Source: Rhynchopus sp. YZ270_cl-10 | Lineage: Eukaryota > Euglenozoa > Diplonemea > Diplonemida > Diplonemidae | Assembly (NCBI GenBank): GCA_964035575.1 | Contig: OZ037904.1 | Span: forward strand, 62,001 to 126,000 | DNA length: 64,000 nt | Direction: 5' to 3' | In this document: positions 40,692-52,756 of the stretch, piece after piece | How positions within the stretch are numbered: position 1 is the stretch's first letter | Layout: each line of letters starts with the position of its first letter | The notes under the pieces: model-generated | Databases searched by the model: none | What the model saw: the letters and a program-made list of their open reading frames with translations, nothing else | What the model was told of the DNA's origin: nothing | Program-made: the position numbers and the translations under genes

Positions 40692-40740
40692 GAAAAATTG
40701 TTTGGAGTAGTTGCCACAGTTTTGTGCAAATATCCACTGT
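40692..40740 (+). repeat. module B copy 5 (short form)
   Basis: Lacks the segment between the two GTTGCC repeats of module B, as if deleted between those direct repeats. Confidence 0.85.
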
Positions 40741-41462
40741 CTTTTTTTTCATTATCGTATTCGCAGTATCGACAGTCACTCTATCGAGGATAGGTTCTGT
40801 ACAACAAAGCAACGTTGCCCAAAAGGCTAATGAATTCCAAAGGGGGTAAAGCAGTTCATCCTCAACCCCTTTTTTTTTTTACCGTGCGCTTCAAATAACT
40901 TTTAGGGGGAAAAATTGTGGTTACTTTTCTGTTAGATTTTGAATGTTTGAGAGGAAAAGAAAAGAAACAAAGGTATGAGGCAGTATCAGGGTCATGTGCC
41001 AGCACCCGCGGCAGCACTAAACCCGCCTACAATGTAGGTAATCGTAAAAAAAAAAAAAAAAAAAAAAGAAACAAAAATAAATAAAAACACCTCGTTTGTG
41101 GGGTAAAGCTTTTTTTCTGTTTATCGGGGTCTTTTTTTTTGAACCCCTTTTTGTATTTTTTTTCTCCCCTACGAAAATGGGGTTTATTTTTTTTTTGGAT
41201 TTTGACAAAAATTACTCACCAAAAAAAGAGAGGTGGATTGTAGCTCAACTGCCCTTGGTTTTTAAAAGGCTAGGATACGTTACAGACGGCACACCTCATC
41301 CGTAAAAGAGTGTGGCAGAGATCAGACAATGCTCTGGTCTGACTTCCTTTTTTTTTCCTTCTTTTCCAAAAGCAATACTAAAGCATGTATGTATAATATT
41401 ATGCCCTCCCGCTAGACTGACCTTTTCCATTTTTCAGGGCATCGAGTCTTTTTTTCTTTTCT

Positions 41463-41530
41463 GATAAATTGTTGGAGTAGTGTAGTTGCCTCGGGTTGTG
41501 TTGCCACAGTTTTGTGCAAATCTCCACTGT
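41463..41530 (+). repeat. module B copy 6
   Basis: Consensus with GTGCAAATCTCCACTGT end. Confidence 0.92.
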
Positions 41531-41982
41531 CATATTTTCTAGAATAATCTTTTCGTGAGTTTTTTGAAAAAGAACGTTTTGTGTTTTCTTTGTTTGGTGT
41601 GCTTTCGTGCCTATTGTTGCTTTGTTGGGAGGGGGGGGGCTTTTCGAACCACCTTACTTGGTGGGGGGGGTGAAAGAGACCAAGAACCACAGTACCACCA
41701 AAAAAGGAGATACGTGGATACCTCATATCCCGATAAAAACAATCAACTTACATACAAAAAAACACCAAAAAAAAAAAAAAAATGCCGTACAAAGTCCTCA
41801 AGGAACAGTAGACGAAAGATGAAAATCTAACTCAAAAAATTTTCTTTTTTTTTTTGACTTGAAACACAAAACCACCCCTTCATTCATTCATTGTGTACTC
41901 TAAGCAGGAAAACTTTTGCGATAGCTGAACGTCTCTACCTACTAGGTACCGAGACAACGAAATGCTCTATAAAAAAAAAAAA

Positions 41983-42028
41983 GTGAAGTTGAAAGCGCAT
42001 GCATACGCCTCTGGGACGCAGAACACTG
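41983..42028 (+). repeat. module C copy
   Basis: GTGAAGTTGAAAGCGCATGC then CCTCTGGGACGCAG. Confidence 0.8.
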
Positions 42029-42419
42029 AACAAAAGGGAGTTTATTTTTGAAAATAAAATAAGAGCAGAAATTTAAGTGAAAATGTAGTAGGGGAGGGAG
42101 AGAGAGAGAGAGAGAGGTCGAACCAATTTGTCAGGCATTATGCTAACTCGGCCGGGTTCCTAAATGGGGAGAACGATGGAAAAAAAAAAAAAAAATCAGA
42201 GGGCAAAAGGGGTCCCGAGCTTTCCCCCCGCAAAAGCGGTCGCTGCGCGCGCTTCGCGCGCGCGACTCCCTGTCAGTACAAGAAGATGAGGCTCTTTCTC
42301 CCCTCTGATGCACAAAATCGTGAAAGGCAGGTGGGGAGGGTGAACCACAAGCCGTAGTGGGTGTCAGCCTCTTATCAATAACCTCAGTATATCTATAAAA
42401 GAAGCGGCGGTCATGGCAT

Positions 42420-42745
42420 CCAGTTCCTGGCGAAGCCACGGTACGCAACATTTCTAAAAAAATGTTGCCATAAACCGGCACTGTCGTTGGTACTTATCAA
42501 CAGTTACCGTAATTTTTACTTCCATATTTTGATAAAACGAAAGTTTCTGGCGAAGCCACGGTACGCAACATTTCAAGAAAATGCGCTTAAAATTGCACAC
42601 TTTTACAGCCAAACTATGTCATGGGAAGGGTGGGCTGCAAGCTGCGCCGCAGGCGCACGGTACGCTACTTTTATTCTTTCGCCACGCTGCATGCTTCCTT
42701 TTCCTTCGGCGTTTGACCAATTCAGTCGCGTTCTGGTCTCCCACG
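42420..42745 (-). repeat. repeat S, inverted copy plus partial duplicate
   Basis: 42545-42745 is the reverse complement of 3965-4165. The end CTGGCGAAGCCACGGTACGC is duplicated at 42427-42446. Confidence 0.75.
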
Positions 42746-43224
42746 GTGAGCCCTTGAGCCCAGGGTCTCTGCATCTGTGACACACCCCACAGTACAGTCC
42801 ATGGAACGATGGAATGATGCCACCTTTTTCCCAGGGGGAACGATGGAACGATGAAAAAAAAAAAAAAAAACGCCAAAAACAGGGAACGATGGAACGATGG
42901 TTAGCAAAATGCCTGATTCAATTTGTTTGTGAAAAAAAAAAAAAAAAAAAAAAAAAAACAGCGATTTGCAGGGTCATACGCTGAGATGTGAGGTGAACTG
43001 TATCTCACTTTTGTTAAATAAAGATTCCTCGATACTCTGTTGGGGGTTTTTGACTTTGTGTGTTACAATCAGTCTTTTTTTAACTTTGTGTCGACAAATT
43101 TGCCTATAATTACCCCATCTTGATTCTTAAATTTGACAAGAGCCTCAAAATTTATATTTTGAAATGGGTGGCTCTTTGTCTCTCATCAGAGGGGTGTGAG
43201 GAGCAAAAGAAAGTTCTTTTTTTT

Positions 43225-43382
43225 GTTGTGTCGACAATCACTTGACGCTCCAAAAACGGAAACAAAAGTTCTGTACTCAAAGTTGGCCGAAGCCTTTGTA
43301 CTGCAGAAGGTATAGACGTAGGCCGTCCTGAACCCTAAAGAGCAGCTTTTATTTCTTCACAGAATTTCACTATTTTCCGGAG
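43225..43382 (+). repeat. module E copy 3
   Basis: GTTGTGTCGACAATCAC, then GTACTCAAAGTTGGCCGAAG, CCGTCCTGAACCC and TTTATTTCTTCACAGAATTT. About 90% identical to 55037-55188 over 155 bp. Confidence 0.9.
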
Positions 43383-43659
43383 TAGATTTTTATTTTTTTT
43401 GAGAGGGTGCTTGCTCGATTGTGAAAAACTGAGTGGCAGCAAAACACCCAACAGAATACCCAAAAAAAGAAAACAGAAATGTTGTGAATATGCCTCGCGT
43501 GCATTACACATCTAAAGAAGAGAAAAACCCGGTTCACGGGTGTCTTAAAATTTAGTGGTACAACTGAAGAAAAATAAACACGCCGTGAGATGCATGTGCC
43601 TGTGCACACATCCTGCGTTGCAGCAAAATAGGACAGTAAACAAAGAAAACTTGTTTCAT

Positions 43660-43706
43660 AATATTATACTAACTATTCTACTGAATAGAAGGTATAATGG
43701 TGTGCA
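43660..43706 (+). repeat. module G copy 1 (ATTCTACTGAATAG hairpin)
   Basis: CTATTCTACTGAATAG is a six-pair stem with a TACT loop, followed by GGTATAATGGTGTGCAC. Confidence 0.75.
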
Positions 43707-44194
43707 CTAAATGAATCTAGCATCGAGGAGAACAAACTAACTTCATATATTTTCCATTTCAAAGAAGAGAAAGCACACAAAAAGGATGTCCAGCAATCCT
43801 CATCAATCAAGGAAAGAAAGATAACAGTTTTTTCTTCTAAAGAACGTTACCATCCCTTTTGGCTTTGTTGTTGTGTTGAAACAACAACAAAAAAAAAAAA
43901 GGAATACAGCAGACAGACACTCAAAAAAAAAAATGTTGACTTGAGATACAAAGCCCTCTAGTGACAGTGTACCTACCAAAAAAATAAAAAAAAAAGAGGA
44001 AAAGACGATAAAAGATGATATTCATCTTGAAAGGAACAGGGAAAGGCGTAAGACGGGAAAGACTGGGAAATAATTGATTGATTTTACTTTTTTGTTTTGA
44101 AAATCTTGAAAAATCCTTTTTTTTTGTTTTTGTTTAGAGAACATCCAAGAGAGAGGTAAATACACTCTACTAGTTGGCTTTTTTTTGTTTATTT

Positions 44195-44243
44195 GAAAAC
44201 TTGGTTGTACTAGTGTAGACATCCGAGGATGAGCTCCACTATA
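44195..44243 (+). repeat. module A copy 8
   Basis: Forms an A-T(n)-B pair with the next entry; ATCCGAGGATGAGCTCCACT end. Confidence 0.92.
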
Positions 44244-44260
44244 TTTATTTTTTTTTTTTT

Positions 44261-44322
44261 GATAAAATTGTAGTGTAGTTGCCTCGGTTTGTGTTGCCAC
44301 AGTTTGTGCAACTCTCCACTGT
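44261..44322 (+). repeat. module B copy 7
   Basis: Lacks the TTGGAG piece at the start; the rest is consensus. Confidence 0.88.
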
Positions 44323-44332
44323 ATTTTTTGTG

Positions 44333-44430
44333 TTGTTGTGTCGACAATCGCCTAATTTCCACCTTGATGGGTAAATTAGGGGTCTGTGCTCAAAAATTGA
44401 CCGAAGACTTTGTACTGCGAAAGGAATAAA
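44333..44430 (+). repeat. module E copy 4 (left part)
   Basis: Immediately after the B copy: TTGTGTCGACAATCGCC, then GTGCTCAAAAATTGACCGAA and a T run. The order A, B, E is continuous here. Confidence 0.8.
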
Positions 44431-45020
44431 CTTTTTTTTTATTTTTGGTTGATATGAAGTACAGTAAGAAATAATAAAAACGAGAAGTCTTGAAAACAAA
44501 ACATGAACTTAGCCTCGCACGAGGCCTTCCCCCCCCCCCCCCAATAAAAAGAGTGGAACACAAAGGAAAGAAAGAAAATAGGCTGTGTGGGGTCTGGGTA
44601 ATAATCATCGAAATAAAAGAACGGGGAAAAAAAAAAAACGGGGGAATTTGTTGTTCTTTTCTCTTCCCGGAAGGTTTTTGTTTTTTTTTGTTTCGATTGT
44701 TTATATTTTTTTTACTTTATTTTGTCTGCGGGGAGATGGGATATTGGACCACACAGTGCGTTTTTTTTTATTATTTTTTTACTTTTGTTTGCATCGACAA
44801 TCTGCAAGCACCGCCTTGGTGGGACTTTTGCGATTTTCGATCAGAAGGCCTTTTTACAGGGGGATGGAGAAGGTTGAAAAAGCGCAATTCGCCTCATGAT
44901 ACCGGTAGGACGCAAAGCACTGGAGAAAAAAAAAACGGTCGAGAAAATGCTTTTGTATTGTCTATTCCGGTAACTTCATAGAAGATTTCTAAAAACCCCG
45001 GTAATACCCGGGGGGGAAAA

Positions 45021-45094
45021 TGGTAGTTGTTGGTAACACCAAACCAAAGCGAAGCCTGACTGAACCACGTACGCTGCCAGCCATCCGGATGAAA
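45021..45094 (+). repeat. module D copy 3 (diverged)
   Basis: GAAGCCTGACTGAACCACGT, then ACGCTGCCAGCCATCCGGAT. Confidence 0.75.
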
Positions 45095-47200
45095 AACGCA
45101 ACAAATAAAAGAGAAAATGTTGGTAAAATTTCGCAAAAAAAAAAAAATAAAACAGAGAAAAATTTCAAAATAAAACGATGAAAAAACATAAATCTAGTCT
45201 GAAGAAGTGCCCAACAGACGCACATCTCAGACTGGGCAATATTCCACGTAAGGAATTTCCCCCCCCCCAAAAAAAAAAGTACTCCAAAAAGAGGGAAAGC
45301 ATGTGGTCAAGATGACCAACTCCGAAGCATAAAACAAAGGTAAGGGCCGAAAACACCTCATATACATGGGCGTGTCAATACAGGGTCCCCGCGGGGTATT
45401 GAAAAATGCTTTTTTGTTTTGTTTTGAAGTGCTTTGCGCTCCGTTTAATTTTACTTAAATTGTAGACGTGGGGTCGGAGTCTTTGGAAAATACAGAGGCC
45501 TCGCGGGGTAGGCGAACCCCCCCCCCAGGGAGCGCTACATCGGTGTGCACACGGTTTCCATTGCATGCATGTACATAAAACAAAAACAAAACAAAACAGC
45601 TTCAAGATCTTTTACGAAATGTGACCACAGCACATTACATTGTACAAAAAAATGTACTGCTTCAGGAAACATTCCCAAACAGTTCAACCACACAATATAC
45701 AGAGACAGAACCTCACATGGGTTAGGTTAACACAAAAAAAGAGGAAAAGATGAGGGGGAAAAAATGAACTTTGAAGCAATATGAGTCGCCGATCGCCTCT
45801 GTTCTTCACGCTCAAAATTCGTAAAATATTATTTTCCCCCCTCGCTTTTGTGATACCCCACCTAGCAGTTGTCTCTATATTGTGAAAATTGGTTGCTACA
45901 TTATTGGAATAACAATGCAAAGACCCGAAGTAACTACAAGAGATCACAATGTGGACTTTAAAAATAAAAGCAAAGTTTATAAGATACAGTGAGACAACAA
46001 CATCGGAGGGGGTACACCAAACCCTCCTTAGAACTTTGAAATTCCAAAAAATCCACCTTAGTTTCCACCCCTCCGGTGTTTGTTGTGTTACTGTAATACT
46101 ACTCCTCTTGTGTGCTAAGTCTGATTAGATTATTCTTTGGTTTATTCAGCAATCGTTTGTGTGCTTAGTCACCAAAAAATAAATGCCTAAATGCCCACTC
46201 GGAGCTAGGAAGTACACTCGACGCGCCTTACACATAACAGCAGCCATAACAGAATTTGTTGGAAAATAGTAAGCCGTGGCGCAAAGAACTCCACTTATTT
46301 TACTTTTATTTTTTTTTTTTTTCGTGAGTGCTGGACAAAAAAAAAAAAGACAAGAATGCCACAAAAATAAAAGAGACGTAACTAAACAGAGAGGGAAAAA
46401 CGGTGCAAGATATTTAAGATTTCTTTTTTGTAACTTTTTCTTCGTTTTGCTCTGGTTGTCCTTGACTGTCCTGAAACATTTAGGCTTTTTTTTTGAAAAC
46501 TTTTTTACCATTCTTTTTAGGGAACGGTGCACAAACGGTGTACTCCCACATATCGTTTCCGCTGCGCTCTCACTACGTTGCCACTCCATTCGGTTTTCTC
46601 TTACTTAAAAAACAACAACAACAACAACACAAAACATAAAATTGGATGTTTTACCGCATCGGGCAAAGTCGTTTTAATAGTTTTTTTTTTTTAATACTTT
46701 TCGATTCTCGCAAAATAAAACGCAGAAGTAGAGAGAGAAGAGTGTGTGTGTGAAGGAAAACAAAGAAAAAAAAAAAAAAAGAGAAAAATTTTTTTTTGAA
46801 GGTGAGTTGTGTTTAGCCACATAAAACAAAAAAGAGAAGAGAGGGGAAATGGTTTTTTAAAATTTTTTTTTTCCAGTGTTTGTGTTTTGCATTTTTTTGT
46901 GCTTTTTTTTTTTTTGAAAAATTTTTACAAAAAAAAAACTTGAGAGAGGATGAATCTGGAGGAACTTCTAAGTAAGAAGCTTATCTGAACCCCGCAAACA
47001 GTACACAGACGGTGCAATTTCCTCTGTGTTGTACTGACAGTGGAAGAAAAAAAAAAAATACAGCAAACCAACCAGGCACCGCATATATCCCTTAATGAAG
47101 CAGTACTGACTGCAAATTTGAGACACCAAAGAAGTGCCTTCAGGCTGAAGAGATGGGAGATTGTTGTGACGAATTTGTGTGATTTCTTCTTTTTTTTTTT

Positions 47201-47249
47201 GTAAACTTGGTTGTTTTAGTGTAGACACCCAAAGATGAACTCCACTATA
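47201..47249 (+). repeat. module A copy 9
   Basis: GTAAACTTGG start and CACCCAAAGATGAACTCC centre. Confidence 0.9.
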
Positions 47250-47507
47250 ATTTTTGTATTCTTTTCTTTGTGTTGTTTTCGCTGTACGTATATTTTTTTT
47301 TTGTACCTACCACCGTGACTACACTAAGGCGTGGCGACCCAGGGAGTTTTCAATTCCCTGTGGCACGTCTCGCCTATCCACAACCAAAAATACATACTTC
47401 GTTTTAGTGCACAAATTTGCTTTGTGGTTTCACATTTGCCCTTAAAGTTTACATCAAAAAAAAAAAAATCATGAAAACCTAATTAAAACCTAGAATAAAC
47501 ACTGCGT

Positions 47508-47606
47508 TGGTGCTCCGGGAGGGTCGATATTGACAGGTCGCCGACAGGTCACCGACAGGTCGTGACACGTCGCTGACAGGTCGTTGACCGACTTCCGAAA
47601 GCACCA
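47508..47606. mobile_element. TGGTGCT MITE with internal GACAGGTCG repeats, copy 1
   Basis: Ends TGGTGCTCCGGGAGGGTCG and CGACTTCCGAAAGCACCA form imperfect inverted repeats. Inside are about six CGACAGGTCG-type units. A 68-bp copy with fewer units is at 61479-61546. Confidence 0.75.
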
Positions 47607-48184
47607 TGCGTGTTTAAAAATAATGTCAAAACCAACCGAAATTGACTTAAAAATCGAAAAAATCGAGAAAAAACAAATACTCAAAGAAAAAAAAGGTACA
47701 GAACAAAAAACTGGCAGTGCCAGGAAGTCGGGTGATGGTATACAAAACTAAAACTGTCTCCGATTTCGTAAGACAAAAAAAAAAAGAATGAAAAGAGAAA
47801 TTCAGCAAGAAACAAAAAAAGCGTTGAAAAATAGGGGGACTCGCTCTTTTACTCGCTGTTTGTAGTGACCGTACTGGGAAGACGCTGAGTTGTTGTTATT
47901 TCTTTTTTTCTTTTTTCTTTTTTCTTGAAAAACTTGCTGTCTCTTTTATCTTTTATCGCAAGAGACGGGTGAATGGGATTATGTCCCAAAGTGAATTTGG
48001 TTGTTCTTTAAAGAACTCCATGAACTGAGAGGGCACCAGCCACTCTGCCGCAACTTAAAACAAAAACAAAAATAAATAAAACGAGAGAAAGAGAAAGAGA
48101 GAGAGAGAGGAGAGCGTGGTGGGATAAGAAGACACCCCCTCCTCTTTGCTTGGTAAAAAAAAAAAAAAGAACGTCACTTTGGGA

Positions 48185-49132
48185 TGGCATCAAAACAAAA
48201 AACGCGGACAATGTCCGCGTTTTTGGGGGGGGAGGGGGGGGGTCTGAAATTCCAGAAAACGCGGACATTTTGGGGTTTTTTTTTCCTCGAAAATTTTTTT
48301 CTTCACCGGGGTTGTACACGATTTTGACCAAAATTTATAAAAACTCGTCCATTTCGGCAAATTGACCCCACCACAGAACCGGCGGATTCAGGAAATGCAA
48401 ATGCCGGTGTTTTCGGGCAAAATAAAAAATACAAGATGCCCGCGTTTTTTTGCAAAATGTACACGCATGGGGGCCCTACAACCCCTGCTACCATGTGCTT
48501 CTACAGGCAAACACTTGGACCCCTTTACCTTACACTGACGGGTTTTGACCAAAATCAAGAACTTGTCCATTTTGGCAAATTGACCCCACCACAGAACGGA
48601 CGGATTCCGGAAATGCAAATGCCGGTGTTTTTGCGCATTTTCATGGTTTCAGCATCAGAGAGAGAAAATCTGGGTTGTGGATTTACCTTGGCCCCTTTAC
48701 CTTACACTCATTTTGACCAAAACCAAGAAGTTGGCCATTTCGGCAAATTGACCCCACCACAGCGCGGACAGATTCCGGAAATGCCAATCGCGGCATGTTT
48801 TGGGGCTGAAAAATTTTCACCAGAAAATTTTTTTCAGCAGCATTTTTTGGCCGAAAATGGGCCCCACGTATTAGTGACCGGGCTCATATTTTCAAAAATT
48901 TAAGTGGTCAAAAAATTGTCCAATTTTCGAAATTGACCCCACCACTTTCTGGACGGATTCCGGAAATGCCAAAAAACTGTGTTTTGGGTCACGAATTTGC
49001 ACCCCGTCACCCAAAAACCAGCAAAAAATAGGGGGAAAAAAACAAAAAATGTCCGCGTTTTGGGGGGGGGAGGGGGGGGTCTGAAATTCCCCAAAAACGC
49101 GGACATTGTCCGCGTTTTTTGTTTTGATGCCA
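48185..49132. mobile_element. foldback element with perfect 44-bp terminal inverted repeats
   Basis: TGGCATCAAAACAAAAAACG at 48185 is matched exactly in reverse complement up to 49132 over 44 bp. Each arm contains the palindrome CGCGGACAATGTCCGCG. A G-rich stretch and GGTCTGAAATTCC follow each arm internally, in the same orientation. Four R1 units fill the centre (48320-48418, 48540-48640, 48708-48795, 48898-48985). No ORF; nonautonomous. Confidence 0.75.
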
Positions 49133-49205
49133 CCCCTTTATTTTGTACATAAACTAGAGAAGAGAAGAGGGGGCATAATAGGGAGACACATAAGAAAGTG
49201 GAAAA

Positions 49206-49246
49206 AATACTATCTATTCTACTGAATAGAATGGTATAATAGGGTG
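49206..49246 (+). repeat. module G copy 2
   Basis: ATACTATCTATTCTACTGAA then TAGAATGGTAT: a longer hairpin than copy 1. Confidence 0.75.
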
Positions 49247-49345
49247 CACAAAATGTACCCAAACTTTTTTCTTTATACTTTATGTGTAGGGGACGCAGAA
49301 GGAAGTGGAAAAAAAGAATTTGTTTGATTTTTTAGACTACTATCC

Positions 49346-49470
49346 ACCTGATTTTTACCCCGCGAAGAGACGCGTAAAGGCCCGGATAGGCCAAACCCCA
49401 CCCATTTTTCCCAGCCTTTACGTGCCTTTACACGCTATACGCTCCTATACGCGGGGTAAAAATCAGCTGG
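49346..49470. mobile_element. CTGATTTTTACCCCGCG hairpin element (MITE-like)
   Basis: A perfect 17-bp inverted repeat at 49348-49364 and 49450-49466, with GGATAGGCCAAACCCCAC inside. Same family as 11362 and 12835. Confidence 0.75.
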
Positions 49471-49520
49471 TACTATCACTGGATAGCTAACGGGAATCCA
49501 AAAAAATAAAATAATAAAAG

Positions 49521-49578
49521 TGAAGTTGAATAATGCCATCGCTTCTCTTAGTACTCAGGCACTGACACTCCGCGGGTT
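49521..49578 (+). repeat. module C copy
   Basis: Variant middle; ends CAGGCACTGACACTCCGCGG. Confidence 0.75.
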
Positions 49579-49993
49579 ATCGAACCCCCCCGGTACTGTT
49601 GCATGCCAACTAGGGAGTTGCCCGACAGGGAAAACTGTAAGCAGGCACACCCAGTCATTCATTTCCTCCATCTCAAGAAATTGCTACACTTTTTTTTTGA
49701 AATTTTTCTGCGATAATTAGATCGACAATAAAAATAAAAAATCAGGTTAGGAAAAGAAGGATACTAAACGTCGCGTGGACAATAGTTGCCTTGTGGAAAA
49801 AAAAGAAACATTTAAAAAAAAAACACATGGAATGTGCACCTCCTATAGCAAGAGAGGCAGAGGGTATAAGTTAGCTCTTGATTTCTTAGTAAAAGGTAGT
49901 CCACATATGCGTGATATTCACCTGAGCCAAAATTATTGCGCAAAATGGATTTTTTTTTTGCAAAAAAGTTGGTAAAAAAAAATAAGCCTCGAA

Positions 49994-50047
49994 GTGAAGT
50001 TGTGCAAAAACGCCTCTGGGACGCAGGCACTGACACTCCGCGGGTTG
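49994..50047 (+). repeat. module C copy
   Basis: CGCCTCTGGGACGCAGGCAC then TGACACTCCGCGGGTT; shares the CCGCGGGTT end with the copy at 49521. Confidence 0.85.
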
Positions 50048-50361
50048 AAGAAAAAAAAAAAAGGGCACCAACAAGATCCTTAATAGAGAGTATACAAAAG
50101 AAACCTTGGTATGCGTCTTTGTAAGAACAGCCTTGATGCTTTCTGTATTAGGACACAGATCGCCTTGCCGGCACATAGCTATTTTTGAGGACAAAGCTTG
50201 AAGGAAGTTGTACCTCTCGTGCGCACACATCTAATAATAAACTTGACAGACATCAAACACACTCATTTAAAAAATAACTCTCACGCACTGGACAGAAAAC
50301 AGAAAACAGAAGCAGAGAAGAGGGAAGGAAGAACGCAAAAAAAACAGAAAGGAAAAAAAAA

Positions 50362-50410
50362 ACTGTAGATTGTTGATGCAGTTGGCACCTCCGACTGACC
50401 CACCTACGTA
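50362..50410 (+). repeat. module D copy 4 (short)
   Basis: Ends after ACCCACCTACGT; the GCCAGCC part is missing. Confidence 0.8.
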
Positions 50411-50999
50411 AAAAAAAAAGTAATACTTTTCTTTTAAAAAGACAGAAGAACCCTCCACGGGTCACAAATCTTTTTAAAAAAGAAAGTAAACTTTTTGAAA
50501 ATAATGTGAATGCACCTCTATTTGTGCAGGGTGAAAAAAGAGCACTTTTTTTGAAGACGGAAGACGGACATAAAATATGCAGCTTAAAGAGAACTAAAAG
50601 AACGCGTGTGTTTTGTGTGTGTTAAAGTTGACAGAGTCGGCGCAGGACTCCACGTTTTTTTTTCTTTTCCCCTCTCCCCTTTTTGACAAATTTGTTCTAA
50701 AATATAAACGCCAAAAAGAAGAAGAAAAATCTACGGTCAAGCTGACTCTAATCCTCAGACATACCACCACCCCATTTTGGAACAGGGGAAACTGGACTGA
50801 CTGATAAGAAAGAAAACTTGAATTTCAATTTTATTTTATTTTCATTTTTTTTTTTTTTACTTCTCACATTTTTTTTTATTGTCGACAATCTCCTAAGCAC
50901 ATCACCAGAGTGAATTTGTTTATTGAGCTTGTTGCATTTTGTTTCGTTGTTTCAAAGGAAGTAAAGTTAGACTGTTTTTTGTGTGTTTTTTTTGTTTTT

Positions 51000-51049
51000 G
51001 AAAACTTGGTTTGTATTAGTGTAGCCACCCTAGAGTGTGCTCCACTATA
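51000..51049 (+). repeat. module A copy 10 (subtype II)
   Basis: AGCCACCCTAGAGTGTGCTC centre, as at 29996. Confidence 0.92.
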
Positions 51050-51106
51050 TATATTTTTTTTTTGTATGAACCACTAAAATAGGTAGGCTGTGTACTTTTA
51101 AAAAAA

Positions 51107-51153
51107 GTGAAGTTGATAGTGCAAACGCCTCTGGGACGCAGGCACTGACACTC
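51107..51153 (+). repeat. module C copy (consensus)
   Basis: GTGAAGTTGATAGTGCAAAC, then GCCTCTGGGACGCAGGCACT and GACACTC, between A runs. Confidence 0.9.
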
Positions 51154-51444
51154 AAAAAAAAAGTAGAGTTAAAAAATACAAAGCCCTCTCGTGAACAGTG
51201 TACCTTTAAAAAAAAAATCATCACCTAAAAAATGGGCTAGGTTACTTACAACTTTTGGTTTTGTTAGTTTACTTTTCCCCGGATATTTTTTTGAAAATAA
51301 ATACTGTAAAATATGGGACCTTTTTGGTGTAAAATGTCAGGGGGGGGGAAAAAAAATCAGGGTGTCAGCGTCCATTTTATTGGTACCCAAATTGGGGACC
51401 CAAATCAGCCAACAGGCCTGGGGGAAATGCCAGAAGAAAAGAAA

Positions 51445-51490
51445 GTGAAGTTTTGATAGTGCAAACGCCTCTGGAACGCAGGCACTGACA
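51445..51490 (+). repeat. module C copy
   Basis: Followed 10 bp later by a D copy: a C-D pair. Confidence 0.88.
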
Positions 51491-51500
51491 AAGAAAAGAA

Positions 51501-51562
51501 TAGTGTTGATGCAGGCATCTCCGGCTGACCCACGTACGATGCCAGCCATCCGGATGAAAGCA
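51501..51562 (+). repeat. module D copy 5
   Basis: GATGCAGGCATCTCCGGCTG variant, then consensus to the end. Confidence 0.88.
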
Positions 51563-51889
51563 GAAGAAAAAGAGAGAGAAAAAAGGGGGGGTTTGAGCAG
51601 AATCCCCGATCATAAGTACTGTTTCAACGTATCTTTCACAAAAGGTTAGAAAAATGGGGGGGGGAAATGAAAGAAGAAAAAAAAAAAGATGTAATTCTGT
51701 GATTTTCTGTTGAATAATTGACAGAACGAAGCACATCAGAGAGAGAGAGAGAGAGGTGTGTGAGGTGTGAGATTGTAGAGAATTTTTCATTATTATTTTG
51801 TTATTTTTTTTTTTTGCGTTATTTTTCTTGTGCGTAATGGTACAAGTGGATGTTCACTGATTGTTTTTTGTTTGTTTGTTTGTTTGTTT

Positions 51890-51933
51890 GAAAGTATTAG
51901 TGAGAGAGACACCCGAGGATGAGCTCCACTATA
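51890..51933 (+). repeat. module A copy 11
   Basis: The start is degenerate; ACACCCGAGGATGAGCTCCA end is intact. Confidence 0.8.
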
Positions 51934-52227
51934 CTTTTTTTTGTTGAGATTTCTGTGAGTTTCTTGTTTTCTGTTTCTTTATTTTGCGATTTTTTTGTAC
52001 CTCAATCCAAAAAACACCCCCTAAAGGGCATTATTAGATACTTTCTTTCCTTTTTGGTACTTTGGGGGGGGGGTTTTTTTTGTTTTGTCCAAAAAAAAAA
52101 AGGCCTTGAACGAGTAACTGCAAACTGCTTCAATCAAAGAAGACTTGGAATTGATGCAGCGCCTCTCTCAAGCTAACCCACATACATACTGTTAACAAAA
52201 AATAGAGTTTAAAAAAAAATCCTTTTT

Positions 52228-52332
52228 GTTGTATCGACAATCACGTTATACCTACTGGTAAAACGATCTTGTACTCAATGTCGGCCGAAGCCTTTAATAG
52301 ATCATCCTCAACCCTTAAGAGTAACTTTTATT
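52228..52332 (+). repeat. module E copy 5
   Basis: GTTGTATCGACAATCACG, TGTACTCAATGTCGGCCGAA, ATCCTCAACCCTTAAGAG, TTTTATTTCTTCC. Confidence 0.82.
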
Positions 52333-52634
52333 TCTTCCTTTTTTGTTGTTTCTAAAATACAGAAAGTTGTGCTTCAGCAACACTTTTTTTTTTGTCACGA
52401 TCACCAATACTGACTGTTAAATTCTCTCTGGTACACTTGCCACATTTCAACCTATCGGGTTCGCCAAAAATCATTCTGTTTCCTTTGAAAAGACTGTTAC
52501 CAGAGGAAAGCACTGCTTGGTGTTCAACATCACACATGGTGGGGGTTTTGTTTTCTATTCCCCCATCATGCATTATCATTTTGTGACATTTTATTTTATT
52601 TTGCACGAAAATCACAGAGAGAACATATGGCTGA

Positions 52635-52756
52635 GTCCATAAACCCCCCCAGGGCAGATGCTAACTTCTGCCCGGGGGGGTTTTGAAAGTTTGTTTTGTT
52701 TTTGCTTTTTGCTACTTTGTTTTGTACTTTTCTTCTGCCCGGGGGGGTTTTTGGAC
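52635..52756. repeat. CCCCCCC / GGGCAGA inverted repeat
   Basis: GTCCATAAACCCCCCCAGGG (52634-52653) pairs with TCTGCCCGGGGGGGTTTTTG (52734-52753). An extra half-copy of the right arm (TTCTGCCCGGGGGGGTTTTG) is at 52666-52685. Confidence 0.7.

Larger units (their letters stand above)
37303..43224. other. AT-rich gene-free region with dispersed modules (37.3-43.2 kb)
   Basis: No convincing protein. Besides listed modules: (GT)n at 38168-38192, a diverged module A at 39044-39087, a GC hairpin (GCGCGCGCTTCGCGCGCGC, about 42245-42264), and GGAACGATG direct repeats at 42800-42900. A/T runs of 8-24 bases occur every 100-200 bp. Confidence 0.6.
43383..48184. other. AT-rich gene-free region with dispersed modules (43.4-48.2 kb)
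   Basis: No supported protein gene. Module F (CCTC then GTGCA then ACATCT, between A runs) occurs at 43482-43514 and 43580-43612; a longer relative, ACAAAGCCCTCTAGTGACAG, is at 43950-43969. A poly-C run is at 44530-44542. Confidence 0.55.
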
